8,115 nucleotides of DNA from Candidatus Ethanoperedens thermophilum (GTDB lineage Archaea > Halobacteriota > Methanosarcinia > Methanosarcinales > EX4572-44). The DNA lies in the NCBI GenBank assembly GCA_012910725.1, contig WNEG01000019.1:1-8115 (forward strand). Reading direction: 5' to 3'. Below, piece by piece: positions 1 through 5,726 of the stretch (positions are counted from its first letter, which is position 1; the number at the start of each line of letters is the position of its first letter). The position numbers and the translations under genes were made by a program. The notes below the pieces were generated by a model. That model made no database searches. It saw only the letters and a program-made list of their open reading frames with translations, and was not told where the DNA came from.

Positions 1-306
1 TGCAGAAGCTCATTACAATCTCGGGAATTTGCTTTATAATTTAAAACGATTCGATAAAGCAGAAGAAGAGTACAGGGAAGCGATACGAATAAACCCAGAT
101 TATGCAGAAGCTCATTATAATCTCGGGAATTTGCTTGATGATTTAAAACGATTCGATAAAGCAGAAAAGGAGTACAGGGAAGCAATACGAATAAACCCTG
201 ATTATGCAGAAGCTCATAACAATCTTGGTGTCCTCCTTTCAGAAACAAAAAGACCAGAAGAAGCAAGAACGGAATTCGAGATTGCAAAGAAGCTATTCGA
301 AAAGCA
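1..306 (+). repeat. 102-bp tandem repeat encoding TPR units
   Basis: The block TGCAGAAGCTCATTAYAATC recurs at positions 1 and 103, and a diverged copy starts at 205, giving a period of exactly 102 bp (34 codons). Units 1 and 2 differ at only a few positions, some of them silent, so the duplication is recent or is kept similar by conversion. Copy number may vary between strains, and the array may be collapsed in short-read assemblies. Confidence 0.85.
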
Positions 307-361
307 GGGACGAGAAGAGGATGCAAAGAAAGTGGACAAGTCGTTGAAATCGATTCGATAA
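2..361 (+). CDS. TPR-repeat protein, 3' end only
   Basis: This is the C-terminal part of a tetratricopeptide-repeat protein. The frame is open from base 2, so the gene begins before the window; the internal TTG at 29 is not a real start. Visible are two nearly identical 34-residue TPR units (pattern NPDYAEAHYNLGNLL..LKRFDKAE.EYREAIRI), a third diverged unit (AEAHNNLGVLLSETKRPEEA) and a Lys/Glu-rich capping helix ending at TAA 359-361. TPR arrays form superhelical scaffolds for protein-protein contact; the partner cannot be told from this end. Near-identical repeats of this kind are common in methanogen and ANME proteins, which is family knowledge. The gene is convergent with sirC, with about 140 bp between them. 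The TPR call is very secure; any cellular role is unknown. Confidence 0.9.
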   Translation, partial: AEAHYNLGNLLYNLKRFDKAEEEYREAIRINPDYAEAHYNLGNLLDDLKRFDKAEKEYREAIRINPDYAEAHNNLGVLLSETKRPEEARTEFEIAKKLFEKQGREEDAKKVDKSLKSIR

Positions 362-500
362 ACCCCCCTGAAAAAAATCACACGGCTGGCGAACTTGCTG
401 ATCTTACAGTGGTTTGCCTGTGCGTGAGGCGGTTTGATTCTGAAGAGAGTCTTTGTCGTTAAAATCCTGAAACTCAACCGCTTACTCGAGCAAGTACCAT

Positions 501-1130
501 TTATCTTACGTACGACAGCGATAGGGAGTATGCCTTTTCATAAGATTCTCCAAGAGCCAGCCAGATAGTTTCATCATTAAGAATGTCAAAGAGTATTCTC
601 TTGCGTTCATGTTGATTCGTAATTTCTTTTTTCAGGATTTCCCGCATCTCATTTTGTAGTTTTGCCATCATGCCAAACTCCGGGGTAATCACCTCTTCAA
701 CTCGTTCACGCATATACCTGGAAAGAGCCGGGCTCATAGCATCTGTTGAAATAGCAATCGTGATGCTATCGCGATTAATTACAGATGGTACAATAACTTC
801 TGAGACTTTGTCCACCCTGTTAACCAGTGCACCATGTTCTTTTGCAAGACGTTCTATCACTGTATTCAAGTCCGGGCTATTTGTAGAGGGAACAACAAGA
901 AAAGCATCCTTCACATAGGATTCTATCAATTCTTCTGTGATTTCCTCTGATTTAATGAGAGTTACCTTGTTTTCCAGGTGTTGGAACTCTTTAATAAAAT
1001 CTTTACTGATAACAGTCACATCTGCATACTGTAAAAACAGTGAAGCTTTTCTCTTACCAACAGCACCACCACCAAATACCACAATTTTTCTGCCACGAAC
1101 GTCTATAAAAAGTGGAAGGTGCGTTTTCAA
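501..1130 (-). CDS. sirC: Precorrin-2 dehydrogenase (SirC/Met8p/CysG-N type)
   Basis: This is a cytosolic enzyme that oxidises precorrin-2 to sirohydrochlorin with NAD+; some family members also chelate iron. It is 209 aa, normal for archaeal stand-alone SirC. The N-terminal Rossmann motif VVFGGGAVGKRKA (about residues 17-29) binds NAD. The family segment N-R-V-D...VIVPSVINRDSITIAISTDAMSPALSRYMRERVE (about 98-145, given with gaps) follows, then a helical C-terminal domain. The start is TTG at 1130, giving KTHLPLFIDVRGRKIVVFGG as in relatives. This TTG overlaps the ahb stop as TTGA (4 nt), indicating translational coupling. Its product feeds the neighbouring siroheme decarboxylase (heme/d1-type route) and CfbA (F430/cobamide route), and cfbA lies on the far side of the R-M block. 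No lesion is seen. The dehydrogenase call is secure; ferrochelatase activity is uncertain. Confidence 0.92.
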   Translation of the reverse strand: MKTHLPLFIDVRGRKIVVFGGGAVGKRKASLFLQYADVTVISKDFIKEFQHLENKVTLIKSEEITEELIESYVKDAFLVVPSTNSPDLNTVIERLAKEHGALVNRVDKVSEVIVPSVINRDSITIAISTDAMSPALSRYMRERVEEVITPEFGMMAKLQNEMREILKKEITNQHERKRILFDILNDETIWLALGESYEKAYSLSLSYVR

Positions 1131-1585
1131 ATTCTAACCCCGCTTTTTTTAAACTCGCGCTCACTAAACAAAATAGCATAATCAGTGATTCCAGTTGCCT
1201 TTGAGATCTGTTTTACCACATCTCCACATTCCTCTTTTGTGTAACTGTGAATCATCGTATACATATTGTACTGCCAATCATCGCGCCTGCTTCGCTCGTA
1301 ACAATGAGTAACCTCTTGAAAACCTGCCATCACTTCGCCCACCTCCTGAGCGCGTTCATCAGGTACGTTCCACGTGCACATACCATTAGCAATAATTCCA
1401 ATCATGCGATGACCAATCGATGCCCCAAACCTTCGAACAACACCAGATTCGATCATCCCCCCGATACGTTTGATCACCTCATCCTCACCAATGCCGAGAT
1501 CCGATGCAGGCTTTTCAAAAGGTCTTGAAACGATGTGAATGCCGTTCTGGATTAATTTTAACAATTTTTCGTCTGTATCGTCCAT
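1127..1585 (-). CDS. ahbB: Siroheme decarboxylase subunit (AhbA/AhbB family, AhbB-like)
   Basis: This is an Lrp/AsnC-like protein of 152 aa. In archaea and sulfate reducers this family acts as the AhbA/AhbB siroheme decarboxylase, which converts siroheme to 12,18-didecarboxysiroheme in the alternative heme pathway. An N-terminal winged helix (about 1-60, DETDEKLL-like start and GIGEDEVIKRIGGMIESG) leads to the signature VVRRFGASIGHR. An RAM-like domain with MCTWNVPDE, FQEVTHCYER and YNMYTMIH follows, then the tail FSEREFKKSGVRI. The RRFGASIGHR/MIH/TGITDY pattern is that of the heme enzyme rather than of a DNA-binding Lrp. Assignment to AhbB rather than AhbA rests on memory of related sequences and is less sure. 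The ATG at 1585 lies inside the 3' end of the MjaI-like endonuclease gene (28-bp overlap), and the stop overlaps sirC by 4 nt. Expression may therefore depend on upstream R-M transcription. Confidence 0.85.
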   Translation of the reverse strand: MDDTDEKLLKLIQNGIHIVSRPFEKPASDLGIGEDEVIKRIGGMIESGVVRRFGASIGHRMIGIIANGMCTWNVPDERAQEVGEVMAGFQEVTHCYERSRRDDWQYNMYTMIHSYTKEECGDVVKQISKATGITDYAILFSEREFKKSGVRI

Positions 1586-1702
1586 TTTTGTAATCTTTCA
1601 ATCTCCTGTTCAATTTCTGTAATGACCTCAATGTTATGGATTTTCTTTTTCCCGCCCTCTTTTATCGATATAATATAAAATACTTTACCACCATATTTTT
1701 CA
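1558..1702 (-). pseudogene. MjaI-like restriction endonuclease, 3' fragment
   Basis: This is the C-terminal 47-48 codons of the endonuclease interrupted by the IS605 element. Read from the IS end it gives TEKYGGKVFYIISIKEGG, then KKKIHNIEVITEIEQEIERL and a short tail to TAA at 1558-1560. When spliced to 3517-4034 the codon crossing the junction becomes ACT (Thr) and the frame is unbroken. The composition, GGKVF-YIISIKEG followed by a charged helix, matches what I recall of the C-terminus of MjaI-family enzymes. The fragment has no start of its own and is too short to be an independent gene. It overlaps the ahb gene by 28 bp in another frame. Confidence 0.75.
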
Positions 1703-1850
1703 GTGAACTACCTCACGCTAAAGCTGTGAAGCTTCCTGATTCATAGACCGAACTTGCTTTAATATGTGGAATACTGTTAAAGTATTTCACGGATATCAAA
1801 GTAGAGGTTTCAATCTCCACAGGCGTTGATTCGATACGTTCCGTATCTAT
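1683..1850 (-). ncRNA. Putative omega RNA (TnpB guide RNA), 3' end of IS
   Basis: TnpB nucleases use an RNA made from the 3' end of the element, with the flanking chromosomal bases as guide. Here the scaffold would be the tnpB 3' end plus the right-end hairpin. The guide would be the minus-strand flank beginning TGAAAAATATGGTGGTAAAG just past the TTCAC end. The IS end and flank are seen; the RNA itself, and its 5' limit near 1850, are inferred from the family. Confidence 0.4.
1711..1731 (-). repeat. IS605 right-end hairpin, overlapping the tnpB stop
   Basis: On the plus strand the arms CTCAC (1712-1716) and GTGAA (1726-1730) enclose GCTAAAGCT, a subterminal imperfect hairpin followed by the TTCAC cleavage site at 1703-1707. 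The tnpB stop TGA (1713-1715) lies inside it, so the last residues of TnpB (GSFTALA) are encoded by the transposon end. This overlap is typical of tnpB genes, whose 3' end also forms the guide-RNA scaffold. Confidence 0.75.
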
Positions 1851-2984
1851 TTTTTTCAATCCTTCATTATCAAGATTGATAGCTGAATTGTGGTCCCTGT
1901 CTATGATATTATTACAGTGTGGATTTTTACAGACATAGACTCGTTCGTCCAGTGCTATGTTTTGGATGTTTCCACATTTTGAACATGTTTTGGTTGATGG
2001 ATACATTCTATGTATTTCAATTGGAGTATGAGCATTTTGTTTAAGTGCACTTATTATCCCACCGATTGAAGTGAATAGAATTTTCCTACCCCATATTCTT
2101 TGCCATGCTTTTATATTTTCATCCTGGAAACATATAATTTCATATTTATTTTTTAAATGACTAACAACCTTATTTTTAATATCTGTTTTGATGTTTGTAG
2201 ATTTTACATATTCTTTATTAAGTTTAATTCGTGTCTTATTCCAGTTTTTACTATGAGGTTCTTGTTTACTGAGTTTTCGTGCAAGTTTCCTGGGTTTTGG
2301 GCTTATTGGAATAGAATATTGAATCGAAATGCTGTTTGAAAGTGTTAATTGTTTACTAATACCAAAATCTATACCAATGGACTGTATTGGAGATACTGGT
2401 TTTATTTTTTCCTGATAAGTTGTTATGGATAAATAATAGTTACCGCTTTTATGAATTAATGTTGCATTTGCAATGTCTGCATATTCTGGTATTTGCTTTA
2501 AGCCAATTACTTTTAATTTCTGTTTTAATCCCTGTATTGTTACGTATTTTGTATTCAGAATCTTAAAAGTATTGCCAAATTGTTTCAAGGGAATTGACTG
2601 CAGTTCACTTTTATATTTCAGTTTTCCGACTTTATATCCTTTCTTTTTACGTTCAGATAAACCACGAATATTATCATATACTCTGCTGATTATGCTTTGT
2701 CTCATCTGAGATGATAAACAGTTCAGTTCACGAATCTCAAATGCGTCTTTTACTTTTACGGGAACTTCGTGGATTTTGTCATCCATTTTAAATACATTTT
2801 CTTGAGATAGAACGTGATTATATAGCCATTTTGCTTCAAGGAATAATCGGTTAAGATATTCTTTAGATGCATGATTAAGGTAAGATTGATCTATTTTAGT
2901 TTCATATACTCTGCATGTTTGAGTTTTTCTCTTTGCTTTTGTAGCTTTTATAGAAGCTTTGATGGCTTCGTTTTTTGAGATCAT
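1713..2984 (-). CDS. tnpB: TnpB, RNA-guided RuvC-type nuclease of IS605
   Basis: This is a 423-aa TnpB, full length for the family and the ancestral relative of Cas12 nucleases. The protein uses an omega RNA to cut DNA beside a target-adjacent motif equal to the IS target (here probably TTTAC), helping to retain the element. An N-terminal helical domain begins KATKAKRKTQTCRVYETKID. RuvC-I is SIGIDFGIS with D206, RuvC-II is ICFQDENIKAW (287-289 QDE), the zinc ribbon has C334-x2-C337 and C352-x4-C357, and RuvC-III is DRDHNSAIN with D364. The canonical RuvC-II glutamate of the usual EDL motif reads Gln here, with a Glu two residues on; I recall a TnpB subgroup with FQDE. The start ATG overlaps the tnpA stop as ATGA, implying coupled translation. 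No frameshift is seen, so it is probably functional. Confidence 0.93.
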   Translation of the reverse strand: MISKNEAIKASIKATKAKRKTQTCRVYETKIDQSYLNHASKEYLNRLFLEAKWLYNHVLSQENVFKMDDKIHEVPVKVKDAFEIRELNCLSSQMRQSIISRVYDNIRGLSERKKKGYKVGKLKYKSELQSIPLKQFGNTFKILNTKYVTIQGLKQKLKVIGLKQIPEYADIANATLIHKSGNYYLSITTYQEKIKPVSPIQSIGIDFGISKQLTLSNSISIQYSIPISPKPRKLARKLSKQEPHSKNWNKTRIKLNKEYVKSTNIKTDIKNKVVSHLKNKYEIICFQDENIKAWQRIWGRKILFTSIGGIISALKQNAHTPIEIHRMYPSTKTCSKCGNIQNIALDERVYVCKNPHCNNIIDRDHNSAINLDNEGLKKIDTERIESTPVEIETSTLISVKYFNSIPHIKASSVYESGSFTALA

Positions 2985-3394
2985 ACTTTTTTCTGTTCCT
3001 CAATATATTTTTTAACCACTTCTAAAGTTACCGAACCAACAGAGGATATGAACTTTGAATGAGTCCACAATGTCGGAAGTCTGCTTTTAAGTGTCGGATA
3101 CTCTTTTCTAAGTCGATTGGACGTATAGCCTTTTATCATATTCACTATTGTTACGACGCCTTTTTTTGGGTTTACATCTAATAATAAGTGTACGTGGTCT
3201 GGCATAACTTCCATATCCAAAACAGTGTACCCATACTCTTCTTGTTTTTCTGAAATGAGTTGTTTAAGCCTCTTTTCTATATGTTCTTCAAGTGCAGCCC
3301 TTCGATATTTAGTACAAAAAATAACATGATATTGACAACTGTATATCATATGGCTGTATGACTTGTACTTCTTAGAAGTGTTCTGTATTTGCAT
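2981..3394 (-). CDS. tnpA: TnpA, IS200/IS605 Y1 HUH transposase
   Basis: This is a 137-aa single-strand transposase that cuts and rejoins the hairpin ends through a 5'-phosphotyrosine, working as a dimer on the lagging-strand template. It shows the family core YHVIFCTKYRR (about 22-32), the HUH motif PDHVHLLLDV with H67 and H69, and the C-terminal helix VKKYIEEQ with catalytic Tyr130. Length and motifs are complete. The ATG at 3394 sits about 26 nt below an archaeal-type TATA box (centre near 3421), so the transcript is probably nearly leaderless and no Shine-Dalgarno is needed. It overlaps tnpB by 4 nt. It should mobilise the surrounding element. Confidence 0.95.
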   Translation of the reverse strand: MQIQNTSKKYKSYSHMIYSCQYHVIFCTKYRRAALEEHIEKRLKQLISEKQEEYGYTVLDMEVMPDHVHLLLDVNPKKGVVTIVNMIKGYTSNRLRKEYPTLKSRLPTLWTHSKFISSVGSVTLEVVKKYIEEQKKV

Positions 3395-3416
3395 ATACTT
3401 GTATATACGTCAGACT

Positions 3417-3442
3417 GGTATATAATCATTTCGGTATATATC
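3417..3442 (-). promoter_or_regulatory. Probable TATA boxes of the tnpA promoter
   Basis: On the minus strand ATTATATACC (3426-3417) is preceded by CGAAATG, a plausible BRE/TATA pair. Its centre is about 26 nt from the tnpA ATG, which is archaeal promoter spacing. A second TATA-like GATATATACC lies at 3442-3433. The spacing argument favours the nearer one. Both lie inside the IS left end. Confidence 0.5.
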
Positions 3443-3469
3443 ACTACTATTCCAATGGGTACGATTCAT

Positions 3470-3490
3470 CCCCATGCTAAAGCCGTGGGG
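3470..3490 (-). repeat. IS605 left-end hairpin
   Basis: On the plus strand the arms CCCCA (3470-3474) and TGGGG (3486-3490) enclose TGCTAAAGCCG. This shares GCTAAAGC with the right-end hairpin, as expected for ends recognised by one TnpA dimer. The interrupted endonuclease frame reads into this end and stops in the hairpin at TAG 3477-3479. Confidence 0.75.
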
Positions 3491-3516
3491 CTTTCTTTAC
3501 CCCTTGACCCCACACC

Positions 3517-4034
3517 GTAAATTTCTTATGAGTGGCTTCCTGGATGGAATGTTCTTTAAATATTTGAGGAATGTGTGAGACATCTCCAGCAGGTTTAATC
3601 TGAAGGCCGATATACTTGTCATTTATTTTTATGAAAAAATCTACATTGTATAACCTGTCCCATTCGTCTGATGCAGGTTGTATCTTCATGTTTAAAATCC
3701 CCTCCAGTTGTCCATAGATGGTCTTAATCTCTGTCATATATCCATCAAATGTCCTGTCTATTACCATGTTAACCATATATCCAATACAATCTTCCTCGGT
3801 AATCGCTTCAACCTCAGCCGAAATCACTTCGGTAATTTTTATGTGTAATTTACGCCCCAACCCTTCAATGTGTTCTTTTGTTTTGACATTTTTAAAATAA
3901 TAAGCCCTCTAATCCTCAAATGACTTAGGTGCACATTTTCGAATCAACTCGGAAATTCCTTTGACACTATGCACTTTAATTAACCCCCTCGCTATGAAAT
4001 ACTCTACTTTTGAAATATTTATTGAAAATTTCAT
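3517..4034 (-). pseudogene. MjaI-like restriction endonuclease, 5' fragment (amber + IS)
   Basis: This is the N-terminal ~172 codons of a type II endonuclease resembling R.MjaI/R.MthZI, which cut CTAG. From ATG 4034 it reads MKFSINISKVEYFIARGLIK and on to CAPKSFED, then TAG (3909-3911, codon 42), then RAYYFKNVKTKEHIEG-LGRKLHIKITEV, ITEEDC, DRTFDGY, DRLYNVDFFI, YIGLQIKPAG and THKKFT, where the IS begins. The D..F....YIGLQIK segment looks like the PD-(D/E)XK-type core. Joined to 1558-1702 the gene is 221 codons, a whole-enzyme length. An open stretch starting at TTG 3860 could give a 127-aa product whose last 12 residues come from the IS, but it lacks both ends. The first 59 nt overlap the upstream small gene in another frame. 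Family naming is from recalled motifs, not from a search. Confidence 0.75.
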
Positions 4035-4290
4035 TCCTTAATTCTAGTAGATCGTCGGATATTTTCTCATTAACAGAAATTTGCAAATAATAACTATTAT
4101 AAATCCTTTCTTGCGCCACTAAAGTGCTTAGAGCACAATTATGAATTATTATACCCAGTGCTTCTTCATGATCATATCCCTCTTTTAATAGCTTTCTAAA
4201 GAGGTAATCAAAAGTGAATCTGTCATATACTCCATAATTCTCATTAATGTAATCTTCTAGTTCCTCTGCAAAATCTTCATGGTAATCCAT
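3976..4290 (-). CDS. Small acidic hypothetical protein in the R-M operon
   Basis: This is a 104-aa protein I do not recognise. It is rich in Asp/Glu in the first 20 residues (MDYHEDFAEELEDYINENYG) and looks largely helical (LFRKLLKEGYDHEEALGIII, then LLELRNEIFNKYF), with no signal peptide or membrane segment. Its ATG at 4290 shares one base with the TAA of the upstream gene (TAATG). Its 3' end overlaps the MjaI-like endonuclease start by 59 nt. Such tight packing between methylase, nuclease and endonuclease suggests an accessory of the restriction system, for example a controller or inhibitor, but no HTH is apparent and this is inference only. Intact. Confidence 0.6.
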   Translation of the reverse strand: MDYHEDFAEELEDYINENYGVYDRFTFDYLFRKLLKEGYDHEEALGIIIHNCALSTLVAQERIYNSYYLQISVNEKISDDLLELRNEIFNKYFKSRVFHSEGVN

Positions 4291-5378
4291 TATTCTAGAT
4301 ATTTAAAATTCAAATTTAATCTATTTTTTTTAAGCTGTAAATCCAGACTAAAAATATTATTAATGTCAATTCCTAATGGTGTAAGATATATTCTATCATA
4401 GTTGGAAGCGGATTTTATCGTTTCCACTAAACCCAATTCCGTACACCAATTACAGGCAAAGTTCAAAAATTCATACATTGTCCTGTTTTTATAATTTACA
4501 CCAAATAATCCATTTACAAGATCCAGTTTAAAATCATCAAAATCTTTTATATTAGGCAGCCATTCTCCATTGGTTACTTCTATAAATCTTAAAAACCAAT
4601 AAATATTTACCTTGTGTGCGGTCCAGTTACCGTTAGTAATGATTCTCAATAGAACTTTCTTTTGCTCATTTGTCAAATCTATTGATGACAAGTTTGAAGC
4701 TGCTTCAATATCAATATTAAAGTTATCGATATAATCCCTTCCGTTTTGAGTGATAACATAAAAATTGCCATGAGATCCAATCATTTCAAAATCCAATGCT
4801 AATTTCAAATAACATCTGAAATTTGTTGTTTTAGGTGAATTAAAATAATGCGCCAATTCATCTATCGTTAAGGTATCCTTTGAAAAATCATAAAAAGGTT
4901 TCAGAATTTTATTTAACCACCTTAAATAACAAATGGTATAATTCCTTGGTTTTGGTAGAGCTAAACCAAAACTTAAACTCAGTCTTTCAACTGTTTTTAT
5001 GTATAGATTTTTAACTTCATTGATGGAATACAATCTAATTAAAATATCATTAACTTCCCCAAAATTATCAATTATTCTTTTTGACTTTTGCTTTGTTTCA
5101 GAAGCATATAGAATACAATATTCAGTTTTATCAGAAAAGCTAACATTTTTATAGTTAAGAATTTGATTGAAACAATAATCTAACTTATTTTTGTTGTTAA
5201 GAGTTGTTTCCAATTCAACAATTAGCTGTTTTTTCTGGTAATCTTCTACTATAAAATCAATTCTTCCATAATCAGTTGTAATTTCTTGTCCTCTTTTGGA
5301 AGCAATCTCAAAATTTAACGCTTCAGAAAGATAATCTATATTATTTAAGAGCGTCCATTGTACCAAAGATTCATTCAT
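4290..5378 (-). CDS. Putative PD-(D/E)XK nuclease with winged-helix domains
   Basis: This is a 362-aa protein not assigned to a named family by eye. Residues 38-57 read GRIDFIVEDYQKKQLIVELE. A hydrophobic strand with D41, then E55-x-E57, fits a PD-(D/E)XK-like nuclease core (D-x13-ExE, with Glu where Lys is more usual), followed by a strand/helix region to about 125. Residues about 175-235 (TIDELAHYFNSPKTTNFRCY...GNFYVITQNGRDYIDNF) and about 245-345 look like two winged-helix modules. The start ATG 5378 is preceded by a good Shine-Dalgarno (GAGGTGG) and overlaps the end of the truncated methylase frame as ATGA. The next gene overlaps by 1 nt. The gene is markedly AT-rich beside sirC, which suggests acquisition. 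It is probably a restriction or other defence nuclease tied to the methylase; alternatives are a repair nuclease or a DNA-binding regulator. Intact. Confidence 0.6.
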   Translation of the reverse strand: MNESLVQWTLLNNIDYLSEALNFEIASKRGQEITTDYGRIDFIVEDYQKKQLIVELETTLNNKNKLDYCFNQILNYKNVSFSDKTEYCILYASETKQKSKRIIDNFGEVNDILIRLYSINEVKNLYIKTVERLSLSFGLALPKPRNYTICYLRWLNKILKPFYDFSKDTLTIDELAHYFNSPKTTNFRCYLKLALDFEMIGSHGNFYVITQNGRDYIDNFNIDIEAASNLSSIDLTNEQKKVLLRIITNGNWTAHKVNIYWFLRFIEVTNGEWLPNIKDFDDFKLDLVNGLFGVNYKNRTMYEFLNFACNWCTELGLVETIKSASNYDRIYLTPLGIDINNIFSLDLQLKKNRLNLNFKYLE

Positions 5379-5680
5379 GATGCACCACCTCTCAAATATA
5401 TTCTATCATTTCCTAAAAATGGGTCAAGAACAGCGTCCCCAACAAAACTGAACATCTTAATAAGCCGTCCTGGTAATTCGCAAGGAAACATTGCAAGATG
5501 CTTATCCTGCTTTTCACCAGCGAAATTCCAGTGTCCAGTAAAATATTGATTCCATTCTTCTTTAGTTAATCTCGATTGCTCTTTAACCTCTTTAGTAACT
5601 TTTGGAGAATTTCCATACTTTTTAAACGCATAGGAAAGTATAAACGCACTTCCCTTTCTTGCTACTGAAATTCTATACAT
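5375..5680 (-). pseudogene. DNA methyltransferase, C-terminal fragment (truncated)
   Basis: This is the second half of the split methylase. Genuine sequence begins at about FKKYGNSPKVTKEVKEQS (from 5626), continues LTKEEWNQYFTGHWNF, then motif X HLAMFPCELPGRLIKMFSF and the start of motif I, VGDAVLDPFLG. At that point the expected SGTT and the ~50 residues that usually follow are missing; instead NDRIYLRGGAS and a TGA appear. The apparent ATG at 5680 and its first ~18 residues come from the inserted repeat, not from the gene. Losing the rest of the FxGxG AdoMet loop should abolish binding. Removing 5627-5832 fuses this half in frame to the N-terminal half. The TGA overlaps the ATG of the next gene by 4 nt. 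Confidence 0.8.
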
Positions 5681-5705
5681 ATTTTCTGCACTTGATTGCT
5701 GCGCA

Positions 5706-5726
5706 CTTGATTACTTCGTAATCAAG
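5706..5726 (-). repeat. Hairpin B of the repeat (methylase copy)
   Basis: Perfect 9-bp arms CTTGATTAC (5706-5714) and GTAATCAAG (5718-5726) surround TTC on the plus strand (GAA on the minus). The partner at 7940-7960 has arms CTCGACTAC/GTAGTCGAG around GAA. The difference is two base pairs, both compensated. Confidence 0.85.

Larger units (their letters stand above)
1703..3516 (-). mobile_element. IS200/IS605-family insertion sequence (tnpA + tnpB)
   Basis: This is a complete 1814-bp element with the IS605 layout: left-end hairpin, tnpA (Y1 HUH transposase), tnpB, right-end hairpin, all read on the minus strand. The element lies just 3' of TTTAC (minus strand, 3521-3517) and ends in TTCAC (minus, 1707-1703). 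There is no target duplication, as expected for single-strand peel-and-paste transposition. Both ends carry a hairpin with the same core GCTAAAGC. The boundaries were chosen because they restore the endonuclease frame; the shared AC at both junctions makes the cut ambiguous by up to 2 nt. Both genes look intact, so the element may be active. Confidence 0.85.

Noticed and set aside
214..477. Minus-strand frame opposite the TPR gene
   Set aside because: It is antisense to clear TPR coding sequence, with Ser/Phe-rich shadow composition.
3477..3860. Stand-alone 127-aa gene starting at TTG 3860
   Set aside because: The homologous-looking frame continues upstream through a single TAG to ATG 4034, and the last 12 residues are encoded by the IS end. 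It is better explained as part of the broken endonuclease.
5680..5722. ATG 5680 as a genuine start of an independent 101-aa protein
   Set aside because: The start and first ~18 codons lie in the inserted repeat, and the genuine sequence is the second half of the methylase.
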